Of a stretch of 64,000 nt of DNA, positions 40,636-48,194 are shown piece after piece. This DNA is from Streptomyces populi (lineage in GTDB: Bacteria; Actinomycetota; Actinomycetes; Streptomycetales; Streptomycetaceae). The DNA is taken from assembly GCF_002911015.1 (NCBI RefSeq), contig NZ_KZ626844.1:62001-126000 (forward strand), in the 5' to 3' direction. The first letter of the stretch is position 1; every line of letters begins with the position of its first letter. The notes under the pieces were generated by a model. That model searched no databases and was not told the origin of the DNA. It saw nothing but the letters and a program-made list of their open reading frames with translations. The position numbers and the translations under genes are program-made.

Positions 40636-42120
40636 GTGGGACGACACAGTCGTCGGGGGCGGGCCGACAAGACGGACACCGCGCGGACGCGGAAGGTTCC
40701 GGCGGAGGGGGCCGCGCCCGCTCCGGCGCCGGGCCCGGACCCCGTCCACCGCGCGGCGGCACGCCCGCCCGGCGCCCCGGGGCCCCACCCGCCCGCGGGC
40801 GGGAGCCCGCGGCAGGGCGCACCCCGTTTTCCCGACGGCACTCCGGCGCACGGCGTTCCCCGGTACCAGGACGGCACCCCGGCCCAGGGCGTGCCGCGTC
40901 TCGCCGACGGCACTCCGGCGCACGGTTTTCCGCGGATGGCCGACGGCACTCCCGCGCGCGGGGTGCCGCGGTTCGCGGACGGGACCCCGGCCCACGGTGC
41001 CCCGCGGCACCAGGGCGGCACCCCGGCGCACGGGGCGCCGCAGGTGCGGGGCGGACATCCCGAGCAGCGTGAACAGGGCGGCGGCTGGGGGGAGTCCGGG
41101 GCCGGCGGGGCTCCTCAGGGCGCGTCCGCGGGGTCGCGGGTGCCCCGGCAGCGCCGACAGGCCGCGCCGGGACCCCGGCAGGCGTACCTCGACGCGTTCG
41201 ACTTCGACGGGTCCCGCGCCGCGGGCTTCGACGACTCCGCCGACTGGAGCGCCCGGGCCACCGACGCCGGTGAGCGGCCGCTCCCGGAGGCCGGCGGCCA
41301 GGGTGAGGGCAAGGCCCGCAAGGGATGGGCGTTCACCGGGATCGCGGCGGCCGCCGTCACCACCGTGCTGGCCGTCGTCGTGGCCGGACAGATGGCCACG
41401 GGAGGCCATGACGCCGACGCGCGGACACAGTCCGCGGGTGGTGGCCGGGCGACCCAGGACCCCGCCTCGCGCGGGGACGACCGGCCGACCCAGCCGCAGG
41501 TGGCCGCGGCGCCCCTGACGTACGACCAGCAGATGGCCAGGACGTACCCGCTCGGGGCGAAGCTCAAGGGGTCGGGGAAGTTCGAGGTGGTGCCCGGAGT
41601 CGCCAAGGCACCCGGCAAGGGGCGCAAGTACACCTACCGCGTCGACATCGAGAAGGGCCTCGGTCTCGACGGCGCCCTCTTCGCCGACGCCGTGCAGAAG
41701 ACCCTCAACGACAAGAGGAGCTGGGCCCACGGCGGAGCCCGCACCTTCGAGCGGGTCGACTCCGGCGACGCGGACTTCGTCATCACGCTGGCGAGCCCCG
41801 GCACCACCGCCGAGTGGTGCGCCAAGTCGGGGCTCGACACCACGGAGGACAACGTCTCGTGCGACTCGGCGTCCACCGAGCGCGTCATGATCAACGCGTA
41901 CCGCTGGGCCCAGGGCTCCAAGACCTACGGCTTCGGTGACGAGATCCACGCCTACCGCCAGATGCTGATCAACCACGAGGTCGGCCACCGGCTCGGATAC
42001 GGGCACGTCACCTGTGAGAAGGACGGCGACCTCGCCCCGGTCATGCAGCAGCAGACCAAGTTCCTCGACCACGACGGAATCCACTGCCGGCCCAACCCCT
42101 GGGTCTATCCCGAGAGTTGA
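40636..42120 (+). CDS. DUF3152 zinc-metalloprotease-like membrane protein
   Basis: Protein of 494 residues. The cytoplasmic N-terminus carries a 12-residue tandem repeat (DGTPAHGVPR type), then a membrane span (residues ~235-255, FTGIAAAAVTTVLAVVVAG) and an extracellular DUF3152 domain. The domain has the zinc-protease motif NHEVGHRLGYGHVTC (HExxHxxxxGH) and Cys residues that could form disulfides (EWCAKSG; VSCDSAS). It is related by family to Rv3207c of M. tuberculosis (from memory), which neighbours moeB/moeZ and TetR genes. The GTG start lies 8 bases after the hydrolase stop, implying coupling. The protein substrate is unknown. Confidence 0.88.
   Translation: MGRHSRRGRADKTDTARTRKVPAEGAAPAPAPGPDPVHRAAARPPGAPGPHPPAGGSPRQGAPRFPDGTPAHGVPRYQDGTPAQGVPRLADGTPAHGFPRMADGTPARGVPRFADGTPAHGAPRHQGGTPAHGAPQVRGGHPEQREQGGGWGESGAGGAPQGASAGSRVPRQRRQAAPGPRQAYLDAFDFDGSRAAGFDDSADWSARATDAGERPLPEAGGQGEGKARKGWAFTGIAAAAVTTVLAVVVAGQMATGGHDADARTQSAGGGRATQDPASRGDDRPTQPQVAAAPLTYDQQMARTYPLGAKLKGSGKFEVVPGVAKAPGKGRKYTYRVDIEKGLGLDGALFADAVQKTLNDKRSWAHGGARTFERVDSGDADFVITLASPGTTAEWCAKSGLDTTEDNVSCDSASTERVMINAYRWAQGSKTYGFGDEIHAYRQMLINHEVGHRLGYGHVTCEKDGDLAPVMQQQTKFLDHDGIHCRPNPWVYPES
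40832..41047 (+). repeat. tandem 36-bp coding repeat in the DUF3152 gene
   Basis: About six units of 36 bp encode a 12-residue motif, (A/Q)DGTPAHG(V/F/A)PR plus a variable aromatic or other residue. Units differ at single bases. In-frame change in copy number would alter only the length of the cytoplasmic tail. Confidence 0.75.
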
Positions 42121-42140
42121 CGGAAAGCACGCGAACGGCT

Positions 42141-42180
42141 TTGACATGCGGAAAAAGATCGTTCATATTTTCCGCATGTC
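42141..42180 (+). promoter_or_regulatory. promoter and operator of the Cys-leader/oligopeptide transporter operon
   Basis: TTGACA (42141-42146) and CATATT (42164-42169) are spaced by exactly 17 bases, close to the housekeeping sigma consensus. A perfect 13-bp inverted repeat, GACATGCGGAAAA (42143-42155) with its complement (42168-42180), covers both elements. The expected transcription start, 7 bases past the -10, falls on the A of the ATG at 42176, so the leader message would have no 5' untranslated region. Confidence 0.75.
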
Positions 42181-42268
42181 CTCCCGTCACGCCTCCGTTC
42201 GCGCCGCCATCGAGCTGGCGCTCATCGGCGTGACCGCGCTCTGCGTGGCCGACATCCACTGTTGCTGA
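42176..42268 (+). CDS. Cys-rich leader peptide upstream of oligopeptide transporter genes
   Basis: A 30-residue peptide, MSSRHASVRAAIELALIGVT onward, ending VADIHCC followed by TGA. It resembles the actinobacterial Cys-ending leader peptides found upstream of sulfur and transport genes (the Ms4533A-like type, from memory), which are thought to regulate the next gene by cysteine-sensitive translation or attenuation. The predicted transcript begins at its ATG. The substrate-binding protein gene follows after a 200-base pyrimidine-rich leader. An in-frame ATG at 42146 lies inside the promoter repeat and is unlikely to be used. Confidence 0.7.
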   Translation: MSSRHASVRAAIELALIGVTALCVADIHCC

Positions 42269-42468
42269 CGCCCGCCCCCGGCGAGTGCGTCGCTCTCCTT
42301 CCCGTCTTGTACCCGTGCGCCCTTGAACCTCCGCGGTTCCGTGCGCCCGTGCCCCTTTCGGTCCGGTCGGACTCCGACGCCTGACGCCCTGGGCGAGCCC
42401 TGCGCTCCTCCGTCTCACTCCGTGTCATTCCGTCTCAGTATTCGAGTCATCCGAGAGGTCGTCTTCCG
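42269..42468 (+). promoter_or_regulatory. pyrimidine-rich leader between Cys peptide and transporter
   Basis: This 200-base stretch is unusually C/T-rich, with many short CTCC and CGTC runs. Ribosome stalling at the Cys codons could change its folding. I cannot identify a terminator hairpin by eye. A site GAGAGG precedes the ATG at 42469. Confidence 0.4.
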
Positions 42469-44187
42469 ATGCGTCAACCGTCCGTCACAGCGCGCCGTGT
42501 GGCCGCGGCATCCGTCAGCCTGATCGTGGCAGCGGGCGCCGCCGCCTGCGGGCCGAAGGACAACGATGCCAAGAGCCCCGGCGGCGACTCCCAGCCCCAC
42601 AAGGGCGGCACGCTCACCGTCCTGAACTCCAATCCGCAGTCGGACTTCGACCCCGCGCGGCTCTACACCTCCGGCGGCGGCAACGTGCCCTCGCTCGTCT
42701 TCCGCACGCTCACCACCCGCAACCGTGAGAACGGGGCCGCCGGCGCCCAGGTCGTCCCCGACCTCGCCACGGACACCGGCCGCCCGAGCAAGAACGCGAC
42801 CGTGTGGACGTACACCCTGAAGGAGGGCCTCAAGTTCGAGGACGGCACGCCGATCACCTCCGCCGACATCAAGTACGGCATCGAGCGCTCCTTCGCCGCC
42901 GAACTCTCCGGCGGCGCGCCCTACCTGAGGGACTGGCTGATCGGCGGCGCCGACTACCAGGGGCCCTACAAGGACAAGAAGGGCCTCGCCTCGATCGAGA
43001 CGCCCGACGCGCGGACCATCGTCTTCCACCTGAACAAGCCCGAGGGCGAGTTCCCCTACCTGGCCACGCAGACGCAGTTCACGCCCGTCCCCAAGGCCAA
43101 GGACACCGGCACGAAGTACGAGGAGCACCCCGTCTCCTCGGGTCCGTACAAGGTCGTCAAGAACGAGAACGACGGCGAGCGCCTCACCCTGGAGCGCAAC
43201 ACCCACTGGTCCGCGTCCACCGACGCCGAGCGCAAGGCCTACCCGGACAGGATCGACGTCCGGTCCGGCCTGGACTCCTCCGTGATCAACCAGCGACTGT
43301 CCTCCTCCCAGGGCGCCGACGCCGCCGCCGTCACCACGGACACCAACCTCGGCCCGGCCGAGCTCGCCAAGGTGACCGGGGACAAGGAACTCGCCTCCCG
43401 CGTCGGGACCGGGCACTTCGGCTACACGAACTACATCGCCTTCAACCCGAAGGTGAAGCCGTTCGACAACCCGAAGGTCCGCCAGGCGATCGCGTACGCC
43501 GTCGACCGCACCTCGGTGATCAACGCGGCGGGCGGCTCCTCGCTCGCCGAGCCCGCGACGACCTACCTGCCGAACCAGAAGTCCTTCGGCTACACGCCGT
43601 ACGACCACTTCCCGGCGGGTGCCTCCGGCAACGCGGCCAAGGCCAAGGCGGTGCTGGCCGAGGCCGGCTACAAGAACGGCCTGAGCGTGACGCTCACGCA
43701 TTCCAACAGCAAGGACTTCGAGACCAGCCCGGAGATCGCGACCGCGATCCAGGACGCTCTCAAGAAGGCCGGCATCACGGTCAAGCTCCAGGGCCTGGAG
43801 GAGAACGACTACAGCGACAAGATCCACGGCGCGAAGACCGAGCCGGGCTTCTTCCTCGCCCACTGGGGTGCCGACTGGCCCTCCGGCGGCCCCTTCCTGG
43901 CCCCGATCTTCGACGGCCGGCAGATCGTCGAGGACGGCGCCAACTTCAACACCGGCTTCCTCGACGACAAGTCCGTCAACGCCGAGATCGACGCGATCAA
44001 CAAGCTGACCGACCTCGGCAAGGCCGCCGAGCGCTGGGGCGCGCTGGACAAGAAGATCGGTGAGCAGGCGCTGACCGTCCCGCTGTTCCACCCCGTCTAC
44101 AAGCGCCTGTACGGCAAGGGCGTCAAGAACATCGTGATCAGCGACTGGACCGGCGTCCTGGACATCTCCCAGGTCGCGGTGAAGTAG
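42469..44187 (+). CDS. ABC transporter substrate-binding lipoprotein, family 5 (oligopeptide)
   Basis: Extracellular solute-binding protein of 572 residues for peptides or related ligands. Signal peptide and lipobox: MRQPSVTARRVAAASVSLIV, then GAAAC with the lipidated Cys near residue 27. The mature part has the family 5 features, including the N-terminal strand HKGGTLTVLNSNPQSDFDPA, LKEGLKFEDGTPITSADIKY and KVRQAIAYAVDRTSVI. It delivers ligand to the permeases encoded downstream. GAGAGG lies about 9 bases before the ATG. The Cys-leader context suggests a sulfur-containing ligand such as a cysteinyl peptide or glutathione, but this is inference. Confidence 0.93.
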   Translation: MRQPSVTARRVAAASVSLIVAAGAAACGPKDNDAKSPGGDSQPHKGGTLTVLNSNPQSDFDPARLYTSGGGNVPSLVFRTLTTRNRENGAAGAQVVPDLATDTGRPSKNATVWTYTLKEGLKFEDGTPITSADIKYGIERSFAAELSGGAPYLRDWLIGGADYQGPYKDKKGLASIETPDARTIVFHLNKPEGEFPYLATQTQFTPVPKAKDTGTKYEEHPVSSGPYKVVKNENDGERLTLERNTHWSASTDAERKAYPDRIDVRSGLDSSVINQRLSSSQGADAAAVTTDTNLGPAELAKVTGDKELASRVGTGHFGYTNYIAFNPKVKPFDNPKVRQAIAYAVDRTSVINAAGGSSLAEPATTYLPNQKSFGYTPYDHFPAGASGNAAKAKAVLAEAGYKNGLSVTLTHSNSKDFETSPEIATAIQDALKKAGITVKLQGLEENDYSDKIHGAKTEPGFFLAHWGADWPSGGPFLAPIFDGRQIVEDGANFNTGFLDDKSVNAEIDAINKLTDLGKAAERWGALDKKIGEQALTVPLFHPVYKRLYGKGVKNIVISDWTGVLDISQVAVK

Positions 44188-44191
44188 CACC

Positions 44192-45259
44192 GTGAGCGAG
44201 GCACTCGTCGCCTCCCCGGCCCCCGCGGCGGACTCCTCCGCCTCGGGGGCCTCGGGGGCCCGTCAGTTCTGGCGGCGGCTGCGTGCGCAGCGCGCCGCCC
44301 TCGTCGCGGCCGCCGTCGTCGCGCTGCTCGTCCTGGTCGCGCTCGCGGCACCGCTGCTCACGGCGATCGAGGGCCAGGACCCCACCACCTACCACCCCTC
44401 GCTGGTGGACTCCGCGCGCGGCGGCGTCCCCGTCGGCCCGCTCGGCGGCATCGGCGCCGACCACTGGCTCGGCGTCGAACCCCAGACCGGCCGCGACCTG
44501 TTCGCGCGCCTGGTGTACGGCGCGAGGGTCTCCCTCGGCGTCGCGATCGCCGCGACCCTGGTGCAGGTCCTCATCGCCGTGGTCGTGGGCGTCTCGGCGG
44601 CGCTCGGGAACCGGTGGGTCGACCAGGTGCTGAGCAGGACCACCGAGATCATCGTCGCCCTGCCGCTGATGATCATGTCGCTGGCCCTGCTGGCGATCGT
44701 GCCCGGCAGCTTCCCGCGGCCCGTCCTGGTCGCCCTCGTCATCGGTCTGATCGCCTGGGGCACCCTCGCGAAGATCGTGCGCGCGCAGACGCTCACGCTC
44801 AAGCAGCTCGACTACGTCGCCGCCGCGCGGCTCAGCGGCTGGAGCACCTGGCGGATCGCCCGCCGCGACCTGCTGCCGGGGCTCGCCGCCCCGCTCATCA
44901 CCTACTCCGCGCTCCTCGTGCCGATGAACATCGGCGTCGAGGCCGCCCTGTCCTTCCTCGGTGTCGGCGTGAAGCCGCCGACACCGTCCTGGGGACAGAT
45001 GCTGACCGCCGCCGACGTCTGGTACCAGGCCGCCCCGCAGTACCTGCTGCTGCCCGCGGGCGCGCTGTTCGTCACCGTCCTCGCCCTGACCGTCCTCGGC
45101 GACGGCGTGCGCACCGCCCTCGACCCGCGCGCGGCCTCCCGCCTGCGCGTCGGCACGGGCCGCAGGGGAGAGGCCAGGGCCGACGCGGGCACCACCGCGG
45201 GCACGGACCTGCCCCGGCCGGGCACGCCCGCCGACGGGACGAAGGAGGCCACGGCATGA
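44192..45259 (+). CDS. oligopeptide ABC transporter permease, DppC-like
   Basis: Membrane permease of 355 residues of the BPD_transp_1/DppC family. The N-terminal tail leads into the first span (AALVAAAVVALLVLVALAAP), a periplasmic part with HWLGVEPQTGRDLFARLVYG (typical DppC), and the core with the EAA loop (YVAAARLSGWSTWRIARRDL) that contacts the ATPase. It has about six membrane spans and a charged C-terminal extension. It starts at GTG 5 bases after the binding-protein stop, and its own stop overlaps the next ATG (ATGA). The order binding protein, C-type, B-type, ATPase is slightly unusual. Confidence 0.92.
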   Translation: MSEALVASPAPAADSSASGASGARQFWRRLRAQRAALVAAAVVALLVLVALAAPLLTAIEGQDPTTYHPSLVDSARGGVPVGPLGGIGADHWLGVEPQTGRDLFARLVYGARVSLGVAIAATLVQVLIAVVVGVSAALGNRWVDQVLSRTTEIIVALPLMIMSLALLAIVPGSFPRPVLVALVIGLIAWGTLAKIVRAQTLTLKQLDYVAAARLSGWSTWRIARRDLLPGLAAPLITYSALLVPMNIGVEAALSFLGVGVKPPTPSWGQMLTAADVWYQAAPQYLLLPAGALFVTVLALTVLGDGVRTALDPRAASRLRVGTGRRGEARADAGTTAGTDLPRPGTPADGTKEATA

Positions 45260-46254
45260 GCGGCTTCGGCGGATTCGTCCTGCGCAGGACCCTCGGCACC
45301 GTGATCACCCTCTTCGCCATCTCGGTGATCGTCTACGTCGTCTTCTACGCCACCCCGGGCAACGTCGCCCAGATCACCTGCGGCCCGCGCTGCTCGCCCG
45401 CCCAGGTGCACCAGGTCGCCGAGCAGTTGCGCCTCGGGGACCCGCTGTACGTGCGCTACGGGCACTTCCTCCAGGGACTCCTCACCGGCCAGGACTACTC
45501 GACGGGCACCTCCGTCCAGCACTGCCCGGCCCCCTGCCTCGGGCTGTCGTACCAGACGGACCAGCAGGTCATGCGGCTGATCCTGACGAAGCTGCCGGTC
45601 AGCCTGTCGCTGGTGTTCGGCGCGATGGCCGTGTGGCTCGTGCTCGGCGTCGGCACCGGCGTGCTCTCCGCGTGGCGGCGCGGCCGGCTCAGCGAGCGGG
45701 TGCTGACCGGGCTCACCCTCGCCGGCCAGGCGACGCCCGTCTTCGTCATCGGCCTGATCCTGATGATCGTCGTCTGCGGCCAGCTCGAACTGCTGCCCTT
45801 CCCGCAGTACGTGAACCTCTCCGACGACCCCGAACAGTGGGCGTGGAACCTGGTGCTCCCCTGGCTCTCGCTCGCCCTCGTCGAAGCCGCCGCCTTCGCC
45901 CGGCTGACCAGGTCCTCGATGCTGGAGACGCTGGCCGAGGACCACATCCGGACCTTCCGCGCGTACGGCGTGGGGGAGCGGTCGGTCATCGGGCGGCACG
46001 CGGTCCGGGGAGCCCTCGCCCCGATCATCGCGCTGAACGCCAACACCTTCGGGTCGGCGGTCGGCGGCGCCGTGCTCACCGAGACCCTCTTCGGACTGCC
46101 CGGCATCGGCCAGGAACTGGTGCACGCCGTGAACGTCGTCGACCTTCCCGTGGTCGTCGGCATGGTCCTGGTCATCGGCTTCTTCGTGGTCATCGCCAAC
46201 GCCGTCGCGGACGTGCTCTACGCGGTGGCCGACCGACGGGTGGTGCTGGCATGA
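45256..46254 (+). CDS. oligopeptide ABC transporter permease, DppB-like
   Basis: Permease of 332 residues of the DppB family. The first span is RTLGTVITLFAISVIVYVVF, followed by a large external loop with four cysteines (QITCGPRCSPAQ and VQHCPAPCLGLS), then the core with the EAA loop (HIRTFRAYGVGERSVIGRHA). The paired cysteines could form disulfides or bind thiols. Six membrane spans are expected. It overlaps both neighbours by 4 bases, so all four transporter genes should be translated together. Confidence 0.92.
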   Translation: MSGFGGFVLRRTLGTVITLFAISVIVYVVFYATPGNVAQITCGPRCSPAQVHQVAEQLRLGDPLYVRYGHFLQGLLTGQDYSTGTSVQHCPAPCLGLSYQTDQQVMRLILTKLPVSLSLVFGAMAVWLVLGVGTGVLSAWRRGRLSERVLTGLTLAGQATPVFVIGLILMIVVCGQLELLPFPQYVNLSDDPEQWAWNLVLPWLSLALVEAAAFARLTRSSMLETLAEDHIRTFRAYGVGERSVIGRHAVRGALAPIIALNANTFGSAVGGAVLTETLFGLPGIGQELVHAVNVVDLPVVVGMVLVIGFFVVIANAVADVLYAVADRRVVLA

Positions 46255-47990
46255 GCGACTCTTCCCCGACTCCTTCCGTGACGGCTCCTTCCGTGACGGC
46301 TTCTTCCGTGCCGCGTCCGGCGGTGCCTTCCCCGGCTCCCGTGCCGGCTTCCGCCGGCGCCCCGCTGGTCGAGGTGAGCGGCCTCGTCGTCGACTTCGGG
46401 GGGCTGCGGGCCGTCGACGGAATCTCCTTCCGGCTGGAGAAGGGCGCCGCGCTGGGCCTGGTCGGCGAGTCCGGCTCGGGCAAGTCCACCGTGGCGTCGG
46501 CCCTGCTGGCGCTGCACCGGGGCACCGGAGCGCGCGTCGACGGCACGGTACGCGTGGCCGGCGTCGACGTCCGGCGGGCGTCCGACGGCGAACTGCGCGG
46601 GCTGCGCGGCGGGAAGGCGGCCATGGTCTTCCAGGACCCGCTGTCCTCCCTCGACCCGTACTACGCGGTCGGCGACCAGATCGCCGAGGTGTACCGGGTG
46701 CACACCAAGGCGTCCCGGCGAGCGGCACGCGCGCGTGCGGTACAGGTGCTGGACCGGGTCGGCATCCCCGACGCGGCACGCCGGTCCCGCTCGCGCCCGC
46801 ACGAGTTCAGCGGCGGCATGCGTCAGCGCGCCCTCATCGCCATGGCCCTGGCCTGCGAGCCCGAGCTCCTGATCGCCGACGAGCCGACCACGGCCCTCGA
46901 CGTGACCGTCCAGGCCCAGATCCTCGACCTCCTGCACACCCTGCGCCAGGAGACCGGGACCGGGCTGCTGCTGGTCACCCACGACGTCGGGGTCGCTGCC
47001 GAGAGCGTCGACGAGATCCTGGTGATGCGGCACGGACGCGCGGTCGAGCACGGTCCGGTCTCCGCCGTCCTCGGCGCGCCCCGCGAGCCGTACACCCGCG
47101 AACTCCTCGGCGCCGTACCCCGCGTGGACACCCCCCGGACGGCCGGACGGACCGGCCCCGAGGACGGCGCCGGCCTCGCCGGGGACGTCCGGCCGGACGA
47201 CGTGGTCCTCGAAGCGGTCGGGCTCCGGCGGGAGTTCGGGCGCGGGAAGCGCAGCTTCGCGGCCGTCGACGACGTGTCGCTGAGCGTCCGCCGGGGCGAG
47301 ACCCTCGGTGTCGTCGGCGAGAGCGGCAGCGGGAAGACGACCCTGGGAAGGATGCTGGTCGGACTGCTGGAGCCCACGGCCGGCGTGGTCCGGTACGAAG
47401 GACGCGAGCAGTCCGGCGTCCGCCCCTCGGTGCAGATGGTCTTCCAGGACCCGGTGTCCTCCCTCAACCCCCGGCGCAGCGTCGGCGAGTCCATCGCCGA
47501 CCCGCTGCGGGCGCGCGGGGAGAAGGACGAGGGACGCGTCCGAGGACGCGTACGGGAACTGCTGGAACGCGTGGGGCTCGACGGGGCGCACTACGGCCGC
47601 TACCCGCACGAGTTCAGCGGCGGACAGCGCCAGCGGGTCGGCATCGCGCGGGCACTGGCCGCCGATCCGGCCGTCATCGTGTGCGACGAGCCGGTCTCCG
47701 CGCTCGACGTCACCACGCAGGCCCAGGTCGTGGCCCTGCTCGGCGAGCTGCAGCGGGAACTCGGGCTGGCGCTGGTGTTCGTGGCGCACGACCTCGCGGT
47801 CGTGCGCCAGGTCAGCGACCACGTGGCGGTGATGCGGCGCGGCCGGATCGTCGAGCACGGTCCCGCCGACGAGGTCTACGACAGCCCCCGCGACCCGTAC
47901 ACCCGACAGCTGCTGGCCGCCGTACCGGCACTCGACCCGGAGGTCGCGGCACGGCGCCGCGCGGAGCGGGGAGAGCTGTCCCCGGCGTGA
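46251..47990 (+). CDS. fused double ATP-binding protein of the oligopeptide transporter (DppD-DppF type)
   Basis: Two complete ATPase domains in one chain of 579 residues. First domain: Walker A GESGSGKSTVAS, signature EFSGGMRQRA, Walker B LLIADEPTTALD. Second domain: GESGSGKTTLGR, EFSGGQRQRVG, VIVCDEPVSALD. Each has the C-terminal oligopeptide-type extension (REPYTRELLGAVP; RDPYTRQLLAAVP). In many bacteria these are separate DppD and DppF proteins. A short N-terminal tail has repeats of SVTAPSVTASSV. It is the last gene of the operon. A 15-bp hairpin lies 97 bases downstream. Confidence 0.94.
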   Translation: MSDSSPTPSVTAPSVTASSVPRPAVPSPAPVPASAGAPLVEVSGLVVDFGGLRAVDGISFRLEKGAALGLVGESGSGKSTVASALLALHRGTGARVDGTVRVAGVDVRRASDGELRGLRGGKAAMVFQDPLSSLDPYYAVGDQIAEVYRVHTKASRRAARARAVQVLDRVGIPDAARRSRSRPHEFSGGMRQRALIAMALACEPELLIADEPTTALDVTVQAQILDLLHTLRQETGTGLLLVTHDVGVAAESVDEILVMRHGRAVEHGPVSAVLGAPREPYTRELLGAVPRVDTPRTAGRTGPEDGAGLAGDVRPDDVVLEAVGLRREFGRGKRSFAAVDDVSLSVRRGETLGVVGESGSGKTTLGRMLVGLLEPTAGVVRYEGREQSGVRPSVQMVFQDPVSSLNPRRSVGESIADPLRARGEKDEGRVRGRVRELLERVGLDGAHYGRYPHEFSGGQRQRVGIARALAADPAVIVCDEPVSALDVTTQAQVVALLGELQRELGLALVFVAHDLAVVRQVSDHVAVMRRGRIVEHGPADEVYDSPRDPYTRQLLAAVPALDPEVAARRRAERGELSPA

Positions 47991-48086
47991 TCCGAGGGCC
48001 CGGGGCCCGCGAGGACGTGCCCACGTGATCTCGTAGCGCGACGGAACGCGGCCCGCGCGGGAAAGTTACGACCGTTCACCCCTTCT

Positions 48087-48120
48087 GGTGGTACGACGGA
48101 CAACCGTCCGTCGTACCACC
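48087..48120 (+). terminator. 15-bp inverted repeat between the transporter operon and the glycan locus
   Basis: GGTGGTACGACGGAC (48087-48101) pairs perfectly with GTCCGTCGTACCACC (48106-48120), 4-base loop. It is 97 bases past the ATPase stop and 75 bases before the glycosyltransferase start. It could end the transporter transcript, or act as an operator for the next operon. No T-run follows. Confidence 0.5.
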
Positions 48121-48194
48121 GCCTTGTCCGCATACCTTCGTCCCGCTGCGAGCCGCCGGGTCAACGGAGGCTCCCCATACGGGAGATCGGGGGT

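Noticed and set aside
40832..41047. A CRISPR-like array of 36-bp units
   Set aside because: Units are contiguous with no spacers, in frame, and encode a protein repeat.
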